Assembly (NCBI GenBank): GCA_024274785.1
Contig: JAJSAM010000050.1
Span: forward strand, 41,712 to 105,711
Length of the DNA stretch: 64,000 nucleotides
From: Planctomycetota bacterium
Lineage (GTDB): Bacteria > Planctomycetota > JAJSAM01
Direction: 5' to 3'
The notes beneath the pieces were generated by a model, which saw only the letters and a list, made by a program, of their open reading frames with translations, ran no database searches and was not told the DNA's origin. The translations under genes and the position numbers were made by a program. How positions within the stretch are numbered: position 1 is the stretch's first letter; every line of letters begins with the position of its first letter. Shown in pieces: positions 49,584 through 58,796 of the stretch.

Positions 49584-52394
49584 CTACTTCCACTCAAGAG
49601 GGGCCAGACGTTCGTCATAGAAGGACTGCAGCACTGCATCGGGAAGGAGTGACTGCCGACCGGCTCCGTCGAAACCGTAGATCAGCACGAAGAAGTCGGT
49701 CTTCCGGTGCTCCTTTACGAATTGGCTGGCGTCGATGTTCCAGTTTTCGGGCGGCGTGTCCGCGCGTGAGGCGAGGAGACGGTTCCAGGCCCTGATGGCG
49801 GCGAGTTCCGCGGAAAGCCTGGTTCTCTCGGCCGGGTCCATCGCGTCGCCGGCGGCGGTCAGGCACTCGTCAAGGCCGAGCTCGACACCGCATTCGGCCA
49901 GGAAGGCGGCCGCGGCGCACTGGAGCTCGGGGGTCATCTCGAACCGCTGGCCGGAGAGGAACATCAGCTCCCAGAGCTGGAGCGGGGTGAAGTCGCTGAA
50001 ATCGAGGAACTCGGCCACGGTTGCGGTCGTGCCGCGAACCTTGATCTTCCTGGATAGTTCGATGCCGTCGCGGGTGGCCACCGGATCCTTCCTGCGGTTG
50101 AATGAGATCTTCGTATCCGGGCCACCGTTCAATTCCCGCGGGAAGTCGAGGCGTTCCTGGTCGAGTTGGGCGGAGTTGATGCGCTCGACGAGGGTGTCGA
50201 TCAGGGTCTGGATCGTGCTCAGGCTCGCGGCCTTGGAGCGGGCGCGTTCGCGGTAGGGCTCGGAGACCAGGCTGCCGGAGCCGCCGTTGGTCGCGAGGAT
50301 ATCTTCGAACATCTTCGCGGCTTGCTCGAAATGGAAGTCGAAGACCGGGTTGGCGCCCTCGAAACCGGGCGCGTCGGCGTGGTGTCGCGCGGCGCGGTAC
50401 GTCTTGTAGAAGAGCAGGCGATCGGTTTCGACCTCCGCCTCGAGAATGGCTCGGTACTCGGCCTTCATCTCCTTCGCGAGCGCCCGGGCGTCGGCGCGGG
50501 CGCGATCGAAAGGTTGGCCGGCAGCTTCTCCGGATGCCTTGCCGATGAACTCCCGCAGGATGTTCACCGCCTCGGCGAACTTGCGCTGTTTCCGGAGTTG
50601 GTCCGCGTTCTTCCGGGTGGCGGTGAAGGCGGATGCGAACCGGGCCCGGATGGACCCGCCGGCCTGGGAGTTCCAGGTATCGACCTGCTCCCGGGCATCG
50701 GAAAGGAGCTTTAGAGCCGCGGTGAGTTTCGCGTCCTTCAGGGCTTCGGTCAATGCGGCCAGGGCATCGCCATGGCGCCCGTCGTCCAGAGCGTTCGTCA
50801 CCTGTGCCTTCAGGCTGTTCCAGGCGTTGCCGGCCTCTTGCAGGGCGTCGGCTTCGGCCCGGGTGCGGGTCTCGATCAGCGTCTTGATCTCTTTCGCTCG
50901 ATCGGTCGCGGTCTTTGCGAACTGGGTTCCGGAGTGGTCGGCGCCGACCTGCTCATAGCGCTTCGCGAGGGCGAGCCATTCGGTTCGGTGCGTCTTCCAG
51001 GTGTCCTTGAGCCTTCCAAAATCCTCTGCAATCTTCAGGTCCTGGAACGCGACCTTGGCATCGAGTTCCGGGTCGTCCTTTTCGATGTAGGTCGGGCCCT
51101 GCGTGCCGACGATGGTCGTGCCCCCGCTCGTGATGACGACCGGCGGCTTCCGCTTGTCCTTTCTCAGGGCGATCACGACGACGGCCGCGACCGCGAGGAG
51201 GGCGATGACTACCGCGATGAAAATGCCCTTTCCGCCCTTGCCGACACCGGCGGCCTTCATCTTGTACTGCAGGCGGATCTGTTCCAGTTCGGTGAGGAGC
51301 GCCCGGGCGGACTCCGGTCGTTCGTCCGCGTTCTTCTTCATCAGGCGGTGGACGAGATCGACCAGTTCCTCGGGGCAGTCCGGAACGAGCTTGTTCAGAG
51401 GCTCCGGATCTTCGTGGATCTGCTTGTGGATGATCTCACTGACGTTGGCTCCGGTGAAGGGCGTCTTGCCGGCGAGTAGACGGTAGGCGGTGGCGCCGAG
51501 CGAGTAGAGGTCGGCGCGGTGATCGACCTCTTTGCCCAGGGCCTGCTCCGGGCTGATGAAGTGGGGAGTGCCGAAGATACCCTCTTCCTGCGCCGTCTTC
51601 CCCTTTTCGAGGTGTCGGGCCAGGCCCAGGTCGGCCAGTTTGACCTGACCGTCGGAGGTGAGCATCAGGTTGTCCGGCTTCACGTCGCGATGGACGATGC
51701 CCTTGCGCTCGGCGAAAGCGAGAGCCCGGGCGGCGTGCTCCAAGACATCGAGGGTCTCCGCCCAGTCGAGGGTTCCGTCCTTTCCGATCTTGTCCTGGAG
51801 GGACGCGCCATCCATGAACTCCATGGAGAAGAAGTGGATGTTCCGGTCGGTGCCGACGTCGTAGACCTGCACCACGTTCGGGTGGTTCAACTGACCGGCG
51901 GCCCGGGCCTCGGAGACGAACTTCTCGATGAACTTGCTGTCCTTCAGCAGGCGCGAGGAGAGAACCTTGAAGGCGACCTCCCGGTGCAGCGACAGTTGCA
52001 CCGCCTTGAAAACCGTACCCATTCCACCGCGGCCGACGCGCTCGAGGATCTGGTAGCCACCGAGCGTCTTCCCGACCAACCCCTGCTGCGTCTCCTGCCG
52101 CTGGTCGGAGAGGAACGAGAGGATGGTGTCGCCCACCTGGATCTTGTCACCGATCTTCAGGGGGGCGGACTTGACCGGCTCATCGTTCAGGAAGGTCCCG
52201 TTCGTCGAATTGCAGTCGGTCAGCGTGTAGGAGCCTCCGTCGGCCCGGATCTCGAAGTGGCGGCGCGAGGCCAGCGAATCTGAAAGCGTGATGGCGGCGA
52301 CTTTCGGATCGCGACCGAAGACGTAGACGTTGCCGTCATCGACGGTGACTTCCGTCCCCTTGTCGTTACCGCGCTCTACGACGACGATCGGCAC
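49584..52394 (-). CDS. FHA-domain Ser/Thr protein kinase with one membrane helix
   Basis: 936 residues. FHA domain (about 1-95: VFGRDP, LASRRHFEI, CNSTNGTFLND), kinase domain (about 114-372: GRGGMGTVFKA, catalytic Lys143, HRDVKPDN 235-242, DLG 255-257, GTPHFISPEQ), membrane helix (about 389-410), then about 520 extracytoplasmic residues, largely helical coiled segments with no named domain. All catalytic residues are present. FHA binds phosphothreonine, so autoregulation is likely. The start GTG at 52394 lies after GAGGAG and just past the yggS stop. Confidence 0.93.
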   Translation of the reverse strand: MPIVVVERGNDKGTEVTVDDGNVYVFGRDPKVAAITLSDSLASRRHFEIRADGGSYTLTDCNSTNGTFLNDEPVKSAPLKIGDKIQVGDTILSFLSDQRQETQQGLVGKTLGGYQILERVGRGGMGTVFKAVQLSLHREVAFKVLSSRLLKDSKFIEKFVSEARAAGQLNHPNVVQVYDVGTDRNIHFFSMEFMDGASLQDKIGKDGTLDWAETLDVLEHAARALAFAERKGIVHRDVKPDNLMLTSDGQVKLADLGLARHLEKGKTAQEEGIFGTPHFISPEQALGKEVDHRADLYSLGATAYRLLAGKTPFTGANVSEIIHKQIHEDPEPLNKLVPDCPEELVDLVHRLMKKNADERPESARALLTELEQIRLQYKMKAAGVGKGGKGIFIAVVIALLAVAAVVVIALRKDKRKPPVVITSGGTTIVGTQGPTYIEKDDPELDAKVAFQDLKIAEDFGRLKDTWKTHRTEWLALAKRYEQVGADHSGTQFAKTATDRAKEIKTLIETRTRAEADALQEAGNAWNSLKAQVTNALDDGRHGDALAALTEALKDAKLTAALKLLSDAREQVDTWNSQAGGSIRARFASAFTATRKNADQLRKQRKFAEAVNILREFIGKASGEAAGQPFDRARADARALAKEMKAEYRAILEAEVETDRLLFYKTYRAARHHADAPGFEGANPVFDFHFEQAAKMFEDILATNGGSGSLVSEPYRERARSKAASLSTIQTLIDTLVERINSAQLDQERLDFPRELNGGPDTKISFNRRKDPVATRDGIELSRKIKVRGTTATVAEFLDFSDFTPLQLWELMFLSGQRFEMTPELQCAAAAFLAECGVELGLDECLTAAGDAMDPAERTRLSAELAAIRAWNRLLASRADTPPENWNIDASQFVKEHRKTDFFVLIYGFDGAGRQSLLPDAVLQSFYDERLAPLEWK

Positions 52395-52395
52395 G

Positions 52396-53172
52396 CTATC
52401 GCTCCTCGCTTGCACTTCGGGAAGAAGTGCCGTCGGTGGAACCCGCTCCGTCCGGCGCAAGTCCGGTGAAGAGGGCGGTCCCGATCCGAAGGAGCGTTGC
52501 TCCCTCTTCGACCGCGACCTCGAAGTCGTTGGTCATGCCCATGGACAGTTCCGTGACTGGAGCGCGGTAGCGCGACCGGTCATTCGCATCGTCCCGAAGC
52601 TCTTTCAACATCCGGAAAAGGGGGCGGCAGGTCTCCGGCTCCGCAGTGAGCGGCCCCATGCCCATCAACCCCTGAACGTCGACGTTGGGCAGATCGGCGG
52701 CCCGGGACAGAAGTCCCGCGAGCGCCCCCGGCTCGACCCCGTGCTTTTGCGGCTCTGCGGAGATATTGATCTGCAAGAGCACCGTCACCTTTCGTTCGCC
52801 CCCGGCCGCCAGCTTGTCGAGGTGCGTGAGCAGTCTCTCGGAGTCAACCGAGTGAAACAGCGAAAAAATCGTGAGCGCCTTCCGAACCTTGTTCCGTTGC
52901 AGGTGGCCGATCATGTGCCACCTGATATTCGCCGGAGCGCGCGCGAACTTTTCTTCCGCGCCCCGGACCCGGTTTTCCCCGAGATCCAGGATGCCCGCCA
53001 CCGGCAGGAGCGCCGCCGTCGCGGCACTGACCTCCTTGGTCACCGCCACCAGGGTCACATCGGCCGGATCCCTTTCGGACCGCGCCGCCGCAGCCCTGAT
53101 TCTAGTCTGTATCTCCTGAAGATTTCTCTTCAGTTTCTCAGGGTTGCCAACCGGCGCGTTTTCGGGTCTCAT
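52396..53172 (-). CDS. yggS: YggS/PLPBP-family PLP homeostasis protein
   Basis: 258 residues: TLVAVTKEV (PLP Lys), LGENRVRGAEEKF, RWHMIGHLQRNKVRKAL, FHSVDSERLLTHL, LLQINISAEPQKHGV, GLMGMGPL, LSMGMTNDFEVAVEEGATLLRIGT. It binds PLP and balances vitamin B6 and amino-acid pools. It has its own promoter and is followed after 1 base by the FHA kinase gene. Confidence 0.95.
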   Translation of the reverse strand: MRPENAPVGNPEKLKRNLQEIQTRIRAAAARSERDPADVTLVAVTKEVSAATAALLPVAGILDLGENRVRGAEEKFARAPANIRWHMIGHLQRNKVRKALTIFSLFHSVDSERLLTHLDKLAAGGERKVTVLLQINISAEPQKHGVEPGALAGLLSRAADLPNVDVQGLMGMGPLTAEPETCRPLFRMLKELRDDANDRSRYRAPVTELSMGMTNDFEVAVEEGATLLRIGTALFTGLAPDGAGSTDGTSSRSASEER

Positions 53173-53206
53173 GATCGGTATCCGTGGCCGGTCCGAAAGG
53201 ATCTGG

Positions 53207-53236
53207 ATGCTAGCAACGGGGCAAGAATCCGGTCAA
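53207..53236 (-). promoter_or_regulatory. Sigma-70-type promoter for yggS and the FHA kinase
   Basis: Minus strand TTGACC (53236-53231), 18-base spacer, TAGCAT (53212-53207), about 35 bases before the yggS ATG. Confidence 0.6.
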
Positions 53237-53284
53237 CGTTTTTCGATAGCCGGAGACCGTCTCGGATGGACGGTTGAATTCGCC

Positions 53285-53313
53285 TTGACGGTTGCGAATG
53301 GCGCATTTATGCT
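53285..53313 (+). promoter_or_regulatory. Sigma-70-type promoter for the beta-propeller lipoprotein
   Basis: TTGACG (53285-53290), 17-base spacer, TATGCT (53308-53313), about 75 bases before the ATG at 53389, which is preceded by GGGAGGGAG. Confidence 0.65.
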
Positions 53314-53388
53314 TTCGGCTCATCCGTCTGAGGGCATATCCGCATCGCAGTTTCCGGGGCGGGCTACCGTCTCCCTGGGAGGGAGCAG

Positions 53389-54534
53389 ATGCCGTTGAAA
53401 TCGACTCGTATTATCCTGGTTCCAGTCATCGCTCTGTGCCTCGCCGTCAGTGTGGCGGCCTGCAGCAGTCCACCGACCCGTGAGGAGGTGGAGGCGCAGT
53501 ATGGCGGAGCGGCTCTTAAACTCATTCCCGATGGTCGGATCTTCTCGAACGACCTTGCCGCTGACGGACCGGTCTCGGTCCGGGGCGCCTGGTTGCTCGA
53601 CGGGATTCTGCTGGTCGAGTACGCCGACGGGGGCCTCCTGGCCCTCGATCGTTTGACTCTCGCGCCGATGTGGAACTTCACGGGCATGAATGGTCCCATG
53701 GAGTTCCCTCCGGCTTTGACCTCGGTCTCGGTGCTGGCGGTTTCCGACGGCATGTTGTACGAGATCGACCGCCGCTACGGGAACCAGCTGAGCGTGAACC
53801 CCCTGGGATTCGTGCCGTCGGCCGGTCCCGCCGGCACCGATTCCACGGGCTACGTGCCGGCGCTGGCTTCCGTCAACGGAAACCGCACGATCTCGACGAT
53901 CAACCTGGCGAACGGTACCGAGGGGTGGGGCCGCGCGACGCGCGGTTCGATCACGGTGCGACCGCTCGTGGGCGGAACCTCCGGGCGGCCCGTGCTGTAC
54001 GTGGCCACGGCGTCCGGCGCGGTGTTCGCCTTCCCGGCGGAGCCCGCGGCGTCTTCCGCGCCGGAGCCGCACTGGTCCTCCATGGTTCACGGCCGGATCG
54101 AGCATCAGCCGGTTCTGGACGACGACCTGCTCCTGGTCTCTTCGGAGCGCGGCGACCTCTGGGCGCTCGATCGGATCACCGGCGGCCCGGTTTGGGTCAA
54201 CTACTCCGGCGAAAGGGTGCTCGCGAAGGCCTGGCCTGCCGGGGACCAGGTGTACTTCGTGAACGAAGCCGGGTACCACGCTCTCTCGCGTGAAGACGGC
54301 CGGCTCCTCTGGAGCTACGGTGGTCCGGCTCGTTTCCTGTGCCGCCGCGGTGATACGGTCTATCCGATGACGAGTCCCGGGCAGATCGCCGCCATGGACA
54401 CCGCCAGCGGGGACGTTCTGCGCACTGTGGAGTTCCCGGAGGACACGATCTTCATCGGGAACACGACCGACCACATCTTCTACTTCCTGACCCCGGACGG
54501 CCTGGTCGTCGCGGTGGACAAGAAGATCGACTGA
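53389..54534 (+). CDS. PQQ-like beta-propeller lipoprotein
   Basis: 381 residues: lipoprotein signal ending SVAAC, then repeated propeller blades with the PQQ-type signature (GDLWALDRITGGPVWVNYSG, EDGRLLWSYG, GQIAAMDTASGDVLR). It resembles BamB-like assembly factors or sensor propellers, but BamB context is missing. It is probably anchored at the periplasmic side. Confidence 0.8.
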   Translation: MPLKSTRIILVPVIALCLAVSVAACSSPPTREEVEAQYGGAALKLIPDGRIFSNDLAADGPVSVRGAWLLDGILLVEYADGGLLALDRLTLAPMWNFTGMNGPMEFPPALTSVSVLAVSDGMLYEIDRRYGNQLSVNPLGFVPSAGPAGTDSTGYVPALASVNGNRTISTINLANGTEGWGRATRGSITVRPLVGGTSGRPVLYVATASGAVFAFPAEPAASSAPEPHWSSMVHGRIEHQPVLDDDLLLVSSERGDLWALDRITGGPVWVNYSGERVLAKAWPAGDQVYFVNEAGYHALSREDGRLLWSYGGPARFLCRRGDTVYPMTSPGQIAAMDTASGDVLRTVEFPEDTIFIGNTTDHIFYFLTPDGLVVAVDKKID

Positions 54535-54553
54535 GACCTGCCTTGCGCAGGAA

Positions 54554-54588
54554 CGCCCCCGGCCGGGCTAATTCCCTGACCGGGGGCG
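54554..54588 (+). terminator. Rho-independent-type terminator after the propeller gene
   Basis: CGCCCCCGG (54554-54562) pairs with CCGGGGGCG (54580-54588), nine perfect pairs, followed by CTTTCT. It ends 38 bases before tatA. Confidence 0.7.
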
Positions 54589-54625
54589 CTTTCTGCCCGT
54601 ATTCTTCAGGAATACGGAGGACACC

Positions 54626-54817
54626 ATGATGCAGCCCCTTGCATTTCTCCTCGGACACTGGGAGATCATCGTCATTCTGGTCATCGCGCTGCTGCTCTTC
54701 GGCACTCGTTTGCCGAAGGTCGCGCGCTCTCTCGGCCAGGGCGTCTCCGAGTTCAAGGGGGGTTTGAAAGGTATCAAGGACGAGGTGGACAAGGCGGGCG
54801 AAAAGGAGAGCGAGTAG
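54626..54817 (+). CDS. tatA: Twin-arginine translocase subunit TatA/E
   Basis: 63 residues: a single membrane helix (EIIVILVIALLLFG), the hinge TRLPKVARSLGQGV, amphipathic helix SEFKGGLKGIKDEV and a short charged tail. It forms the Tat pore. GGAGG precedes the ATG. tatB and tatC are not in the window. Confidence 0.93.
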   Translation: MMQPLAFLLGHWEIIVILVIALLLFGTRLPKVARSLGQGVSEFKGGLKGIKDEVDKAGEKESE

Positions 54818-54833
54818 GCTCTCTGGTCTATCG

Positions 54834-55766
54834 TCAGGCCGTCCGATGGCCGTCCGGTGAGCGCACGGATACCGTTGCGCCCTTCACTGCCAGTCCATAG
54901 CCCCTGCCGAGTTCGACCTTTCCGGAGCGGCTGACCAGTGCTTTCCGGATGCGCCACATCGTGTGCGCTTCGAGTGGCGGCGCCCCGCTGCCGAGGAGAG
55001 CGCCAATCGCCTTGCGCAGTAGCAGGGGGCGGTGCAGCACCTCCGGCGGGATCAAGGCGCCCTTCGGCGGATCCGGCCACTTCGCTTCCGCGGTCCGGGT
55101 CGAAAGCTCGGCCAGGCGGAGGGGCAGATCTGAAACGCCTCTCTCGAGGAAGGGCAGGAGCCGGGCCCGGATCGTCCCCCGGAGGTTTCCACCGTCGCGA
55201 TTGGTAGGATCCTCGCGCCAGGGAAGACCCCGTCGTTCGAGGTAGTCGAGGATCGCGGCGCGCCGAAGGCCGAGCATCGGACGCACGAGCGTGAGGCCCC
55301 GCTCGAGGGGGCGGCGGGCATGAATCCCCCGAAGTCCTCCCGGTCCGGCCCCCCTGATGATTCGGTGCAGCACAGTTTCGATCTGGTCGTCGAGGTGATG
55401 GCCCGTCGCGACATGCGACAGGCCGTGATGGCGGGCCGCGGACGCGAGAAAGCGATACCTTTCCGCCCGGGCCGCGGCTTCGACACCGATGCCGCCGGCC
55501 TGGTGGGGCGCAACCCATACGCCACCGACGAAGGCGAATCCCCTGGCCTCGGCCTGGGTGCGTACGAAGGTCGCGTCCTCGGCGGAGTCCGGCCTCAGGC
55601 GGTGGTCGAGATGGGCCACGACGAAGCGGCCCTGGTTCAGGCGGTGGTGGAGGTCGAGCAGGGCCATGGAATCAGGCCCGCCGGAAATCGCGAGTACGGC
55701 GCCGGCGGTGGGCTCATACCCTGCGAATTCACGGGCCTGGCGGAGGAAGGTGTCGACGAATTCCAC
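54834..55766 (-). CDS. tilS: tRNA(Ile)-lysidine synthase
   Basis: 310 residues with the N-type ATP pyrophosphatase motif SGGPDSMALL, HLDHRLRPDS, TGHHLDDQIETVLHRIIRG, and the GLRRAAILDYLERRGLPWREDPTN segment. It modifies C34 of the minor tRNA-Ile so that it reads AUA. It is shorter than E. coli TilS: the C-terminal part is brief. Divergent from gapdh. Confidence 0.93.
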   Translation of the reverse strand: MEFVDTFLRQAREFAGYEPTAGAVLAISGGPDSMALLDLHHRLNQGRFVVAHLDHRLRPDSAEDATFVRTQAEARGFAFVGGVWVAPHQAGGIGVEAAARAERYRFLASAARHHGLSHVATGHHLDDQIETVLHRIIRGAGPGGLRGIHARRPLERGLTLVRPMLGLRRAAILDYLERRGLPWREDPTNRDGGNLRGTIRARLLPFLERGVSDLPLRLAELSTRTAEAKWPDPPKGALIPPEVLHRPLLLRKAIGALLGSGAPPLEAHTMWRIRKALVSRSGKVELGRGYGLAVKGATVSVRSPDGHRTA

Positions 55767-55804
55767 GGGTTCATGTTACTTCCATGTGCGCCGGGAAAAA
55801 ACCG

Positions 55805-55833
55805 TTGGCAGGTCTCAAAACCGGGGGTAGAAT
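55805..55833 (+). promoter_or_regulatory. Sigma-70-type promoter for gapdh
   Basis: TTGGCA (55805-55810), 17-base spacer, TAGAAT (55828-55833); start near 55840, leaving a leader of about 50 bases before the ATG at 55893. Confidence 0.7.
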
Positions 55834-55892
55834 CCCGCTCGGAATGTGAGTTGCAACATGTTGGCAGTTAAAGGGTTAGGTTGGAGGGAATT

Positions 55893-56903
55893 ATGGCGAT
55901 CCGTGTAGCTATCAATGGTTTTGGACGAATCGGGCGGCTGGTGTTCCGCGTGCTCGCGAACGACAACCGCTTCCAGGTGGTGGCGGTGAACGACCTCGCG
56001 GACGCCCATTCGCTCGCCACGTTGCTGCGGTATGACTCCGTGCACGGTCGTTTTGGTGGGACGGTCGCCGTGGATGATGACGGGGGCATGGTCGTGAACG
56101 GCGTGGGAATCCGCGTCTTTCGCGAGCGGAACATTTCGGACCTGCCCTGGGCCCGGCAGGAGATCGACTTCGTGGTCGAGGCGACCGGAGTGTTCCGCAA
56201 CCGGGAGCAGATTGCAAAGCACCTCGATGCGGGCGCGAAGAAGGTCCTGCTCACCGTGCCGCCGAAGGATGAGATCGACGCGCTGGTCGTCCTTGGAGTC
56301 AACCCGGAGAGTCTGAAGGCGTCGGACCGCATCATCTCGAACGCCTCCTGCACGACGAACTGCCTGGCCCCGGTGGCCAGGGTGCTGGACGAGGAGTTCG
56401 GGATCGTGCGCGGTCTGATGACCACAGTCCACGCCTACACGAACGGTCAGGCCATTCTGGACGGCATCCACAAGGACCTGCGCCGGGCCCGATGTGCGGC
56501 GGCGAACATCATTCCGACGACCACGGGCGCGGCCCGGGCAGTGGGTAAGGTTCTCCCGCAACTGGCTGGAAAGCTCGACGGGATGGCGATGCGGGTTCCG
56601 GTTCCGGACGGCTCCGTGGTCGACCTCGTCGCCGAGTTGAACTCCGATACCGATCTCGAGGCGGTTCTGGCTGCCTTGAAGGCCGCGGCGGACGGTCCGA
56701 TGCAGGGCATCCTCGAGGTCACCACGGACCCGATCGTCTCCTCGGACATCGTCGGCAACCCGCACTCCTCGGTCGTGGATGCCACCGCGTGCATGATGTT
56801 GGGGCCGCGCCTGGTGAAGATTATCTCGTGGTACGACAACGAGTGGGCCTACTCGAGCCGCGTCGTCGATCTGATGGCTTTCGCCTCGAGCCTCTCGGAG
56901 TAA
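55893..56903 (+). CDS. gap: Glyceraldehyde-3-phosphate dehydrogenase
   Basis: 336 residues: NAD fold start VAINGFGRIGRL, active-site NASCTTNCLAPVA, and WYDNEWAYSSRVVDL at the end. A glycolytic NAD-type enzyme. GGAGGG before the ATG at 55893. It is followed 75 bases later by rpe. Confidence 0.97.
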   Translation: MAIRVAINGFGRIGRLVFRVLANDNRFQVVAVNDLADAHSLATLLRYDSVHGRFGGTVAVDDDGGMVVNGVGIRVFRERNISDLPWARQEIDFVVEATGVFRNREQIAKHLDAGAKKVLLTVPPKDEIDALVVLGVNPESLKASDRIISNASCTTNCLAPVARVLDEEFGIVRGLMTTVHAYTNGQAILDGIHKDLRRARCAAANIIPTTTGAARAVGKVLPQLAGKLDGMAMRVPVPDGSVVDLVAELNSDTDLEAVLAALKAAADGPMQGILEVTTDPIVSSDIVGNPHSSVVDATACMMLGPRLVKIISWYDNEWAYSSRVVDLMAFASSLSE

Positions 56904-56978
56904 ACCCTGATTGCCGCGTCCGGGGGAACGGGTTCGCAGGCCGGTCCCCCCGGCTATTCGGTGCAGAGAGGAACGTTC

Positions 56979-57656
56979 ATGCCCACTGACCGCATGCTGA
57001 TTGCACCAAGCCTTCTCTCCGCCGATTTCTCCCGGTTGCGGGAGGACATCGCGCGGGTGGAGGGCGGCGGTGCGGACTGGATGCACGTTGATGTCATGGA
57101 CGGCCACTTCGTGCCGAATCTGACGATGGGGCCGTTCATCGTCAGGGCGATTCACCGGGCGGCGACCACGCCACTCGACGTGCATCTCATGATCGACGAC
57201 CCGGCCACGTATGCGGAGGAGTTCGCGGCGGCCGGGGCTTCGGTGCTCTGCTATCACGTGGAGTGCCGGGAAGGCGGCCCGGAAACGGCTCTAAAGATCA
57301 ATTCCCTCGGAGTTCGCGCGGGCATCGCGGTTCGGCCGGACACGCCGATCACCGCGGTGAAGGAGCATCTTCCACATGTTTCGATGGTGCTGGTGATGAG
57401 CGTGATGCCCGGATTCTCCGGCCAGAGTTTCATGCCGGAGGTTCTCGAGAAGACCCGGGCGCTGCGCGAGGAGTATGGCTTCACCGGCGATGTGCAGATG
57501 GATGGCGGCGTCGGCCCGGAGACCATCGCGGATTGTGCGGCCGCCGGAGCGAACGTCTTTGTAGCGGGAAGTGCGGTCTTCAAGGCCGACGACCCCGCCC
57601 TGGCGATCGCGGATCTCAGGTCGCGGGCGGAAGCGGCGCGGCCGATCCGCCGATGA
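56979..57656 (+). CDS. rpe: Ribulose-phosphate 3-epimerase
   Basis: 225 residues of TIM-barrel: IAPSLLSADFSRLREDI, WMHVDVMDGHFVPNLTMGP, PLDVHLMI, VLVMSVMPGFSGQSFMP and VQMDGGVGPETI. Metal and catalytic residues are all in place. AGAGAGGA before the ATG. Confidence 0.97.
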   Translation: MPTDRMLIAPSLLSADFSRLREDIARVEGGGADWMHVDVMDGHFVPNLTMGPFIVRAIHRAATTPLDVHLMIDDPATYAEEFAAAGASVLCYHVECREGGPETALKINSLGVRAGIAVRPDTPITAVKEHLPHVSMVLVMSVMPGFSGQSFMPEVLEKTRALREEYGFTGDVQMDGGVGPETIADCAAAGANVFVAGSAVFKADDPALAIADLRSRAEAARPIRR

Positions 57657-57977
57657 ATGAAGCGGCATGATGGCATTGGAGAGATGGTGTGCGCGTTCCG
57701 GGAGCACACGCCTGATCCCTGTCGGTCCGGCGAAAAGAGCTTCGTCGGCGTTGCGTCTCATCCGTAAAAACACCGGAAGGGCTCGGTCATTGTGGTTGCA
57801 TCGGAGAGCCCGAGAGGGTTGATCTGGTGCGCGATGAACGATCAACCCGCCGGAAAGGTCTTTCAGATCTGCCGGGGGCTTTCACCGGTTGAGGTGGCCG
57901 AATACCAGGGGTTGTCGTAGGATTGCCGGGATCAATTCCGGATCCGGGCGCTTCGGGCATCCCCGTGAGGTGGACAG
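57657..57977. other. Intergenic region rpe / accD
   Basis: 321 bases without a supported gene. It contains the inverted repeat at 57816-57848. I found no good promoter hexamer pair for accD and no RNA gene signature. Confidence 0.6.
57816..57848. repeat. Inverted repeat upstream of accD
   Basis: GGGTTGATC (57816-57824) and GATCAACCC (57840-57848), nine perfect pairs with a 15-base centre, about 130 bases before accD. It could be an operator for a dimeric repressor or a leader hairpin. Confidence 0.4.
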
Positions 57978-58796
57978 ATGGGATTCGCATTCCGTAAGAA
58001 GAAGGACATGCCGAGCGGGCTCTGGACCAAGTGCCGGGCCTGCGGGAAGATGGTCTATCAGAAGCAGGTGCAGGAGAAACTCAGCGTCTGCCCCGAGTGC
58101 GGATTCCACGGCAAGATCTCTTCGGCCAAGCGGATCGAGATCACCCTCGATCCGAAGAGTTTCGAGGCATTCGGCGAGGAGTACCTGCCGAGGGATATTC
58201 TCGACTTCACGGATCGAGAGCCCTATGCCGAGAAACTGAACTCGACCCAGGGCAAAACCGGCCTGACGGAGGCCGCGGTGGTCGGGACCGGCACGCTGAA
58301 GGGCATGCGCGTCGTCATCGGGATTCTCGACTTCTCGTTCTTCGGAGGGTCCATGGGGCAGGTCGTCGGCGAGCGGATCACCGAGGCGGTGGAAAGGGCG
58401 ACCGGGGAGGGTATCCCGCTGATCGTCTTCTCGGCCTCCGGCGGCGCTCGCATGCAGGAGGGTGCGCTCTCCCTGATGCAGATGGCCAAGACCTCCGCGG
58501 CGATCGGCCGGCTTCGGGATGTGGCGAGCGCACCGTATATCTCCGTCCTGACCAACCCGACCACCGGAGGGGTTACCGCGTCGTTCGCCGCACTCGGTGA
58601 TATCATCGTGGCCGAGCCGAAGGCCCTGATCGGGTTCGCCGGCCCCCGGGTCATCCAGACCACGCTGCGGACGGACTTGCCGAAGGGCTTCCAGACCTCG
58701 GAGTTCCTGCTGGAGCATGGCTTTATCGATCGCATCATTTCGCGGGACGTCATGCGGGACGAACTGGCGCGGATCCTGGAATACTGCCTGGCCTGA
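57978..58796 (+). CDS. accD: Acetyl-CoA carboxylase carboxyltransferase subunit beta
   Basis: 272 residues: four-Cys zinc ribbon (KCRACGK, VCPECGF at about 18-45) and the crotonase-type carboxyltransferase core: FSFFGGSMGQVVGERI, FSASGGARMQEG, LTNPTTGGVTASFA, ALIGFAGPRVI, GFQTSEFLLEHGFID. It pairs with AccA, which is not here. The stop overlaps the next ATG by 1 base. Confidence 0.97.
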   Translation: MGFAFRKKKDMPSGLWTKCRACGKMVYQKQVQEKLSVCPECGFHGKISSAKRIEITLDPKSFEAFGEEYLPRDILDFTDREPYAEKLNSTQGKTGLTEAAVVGTGTLKGMRVVIGILDFSFFGGSMGQVVGERITEAVERATGEGIPLIVFSASGGARMQEGALSLMQMAKTSAAIGRLRDVASAPYISVLTNPTTGGVTASFAALGDIIVAEPKALIGFAGPRVIQTTLRTDLPKGFQTSEFLLEHGFIDRIISRDVMRDELARILEYCLA

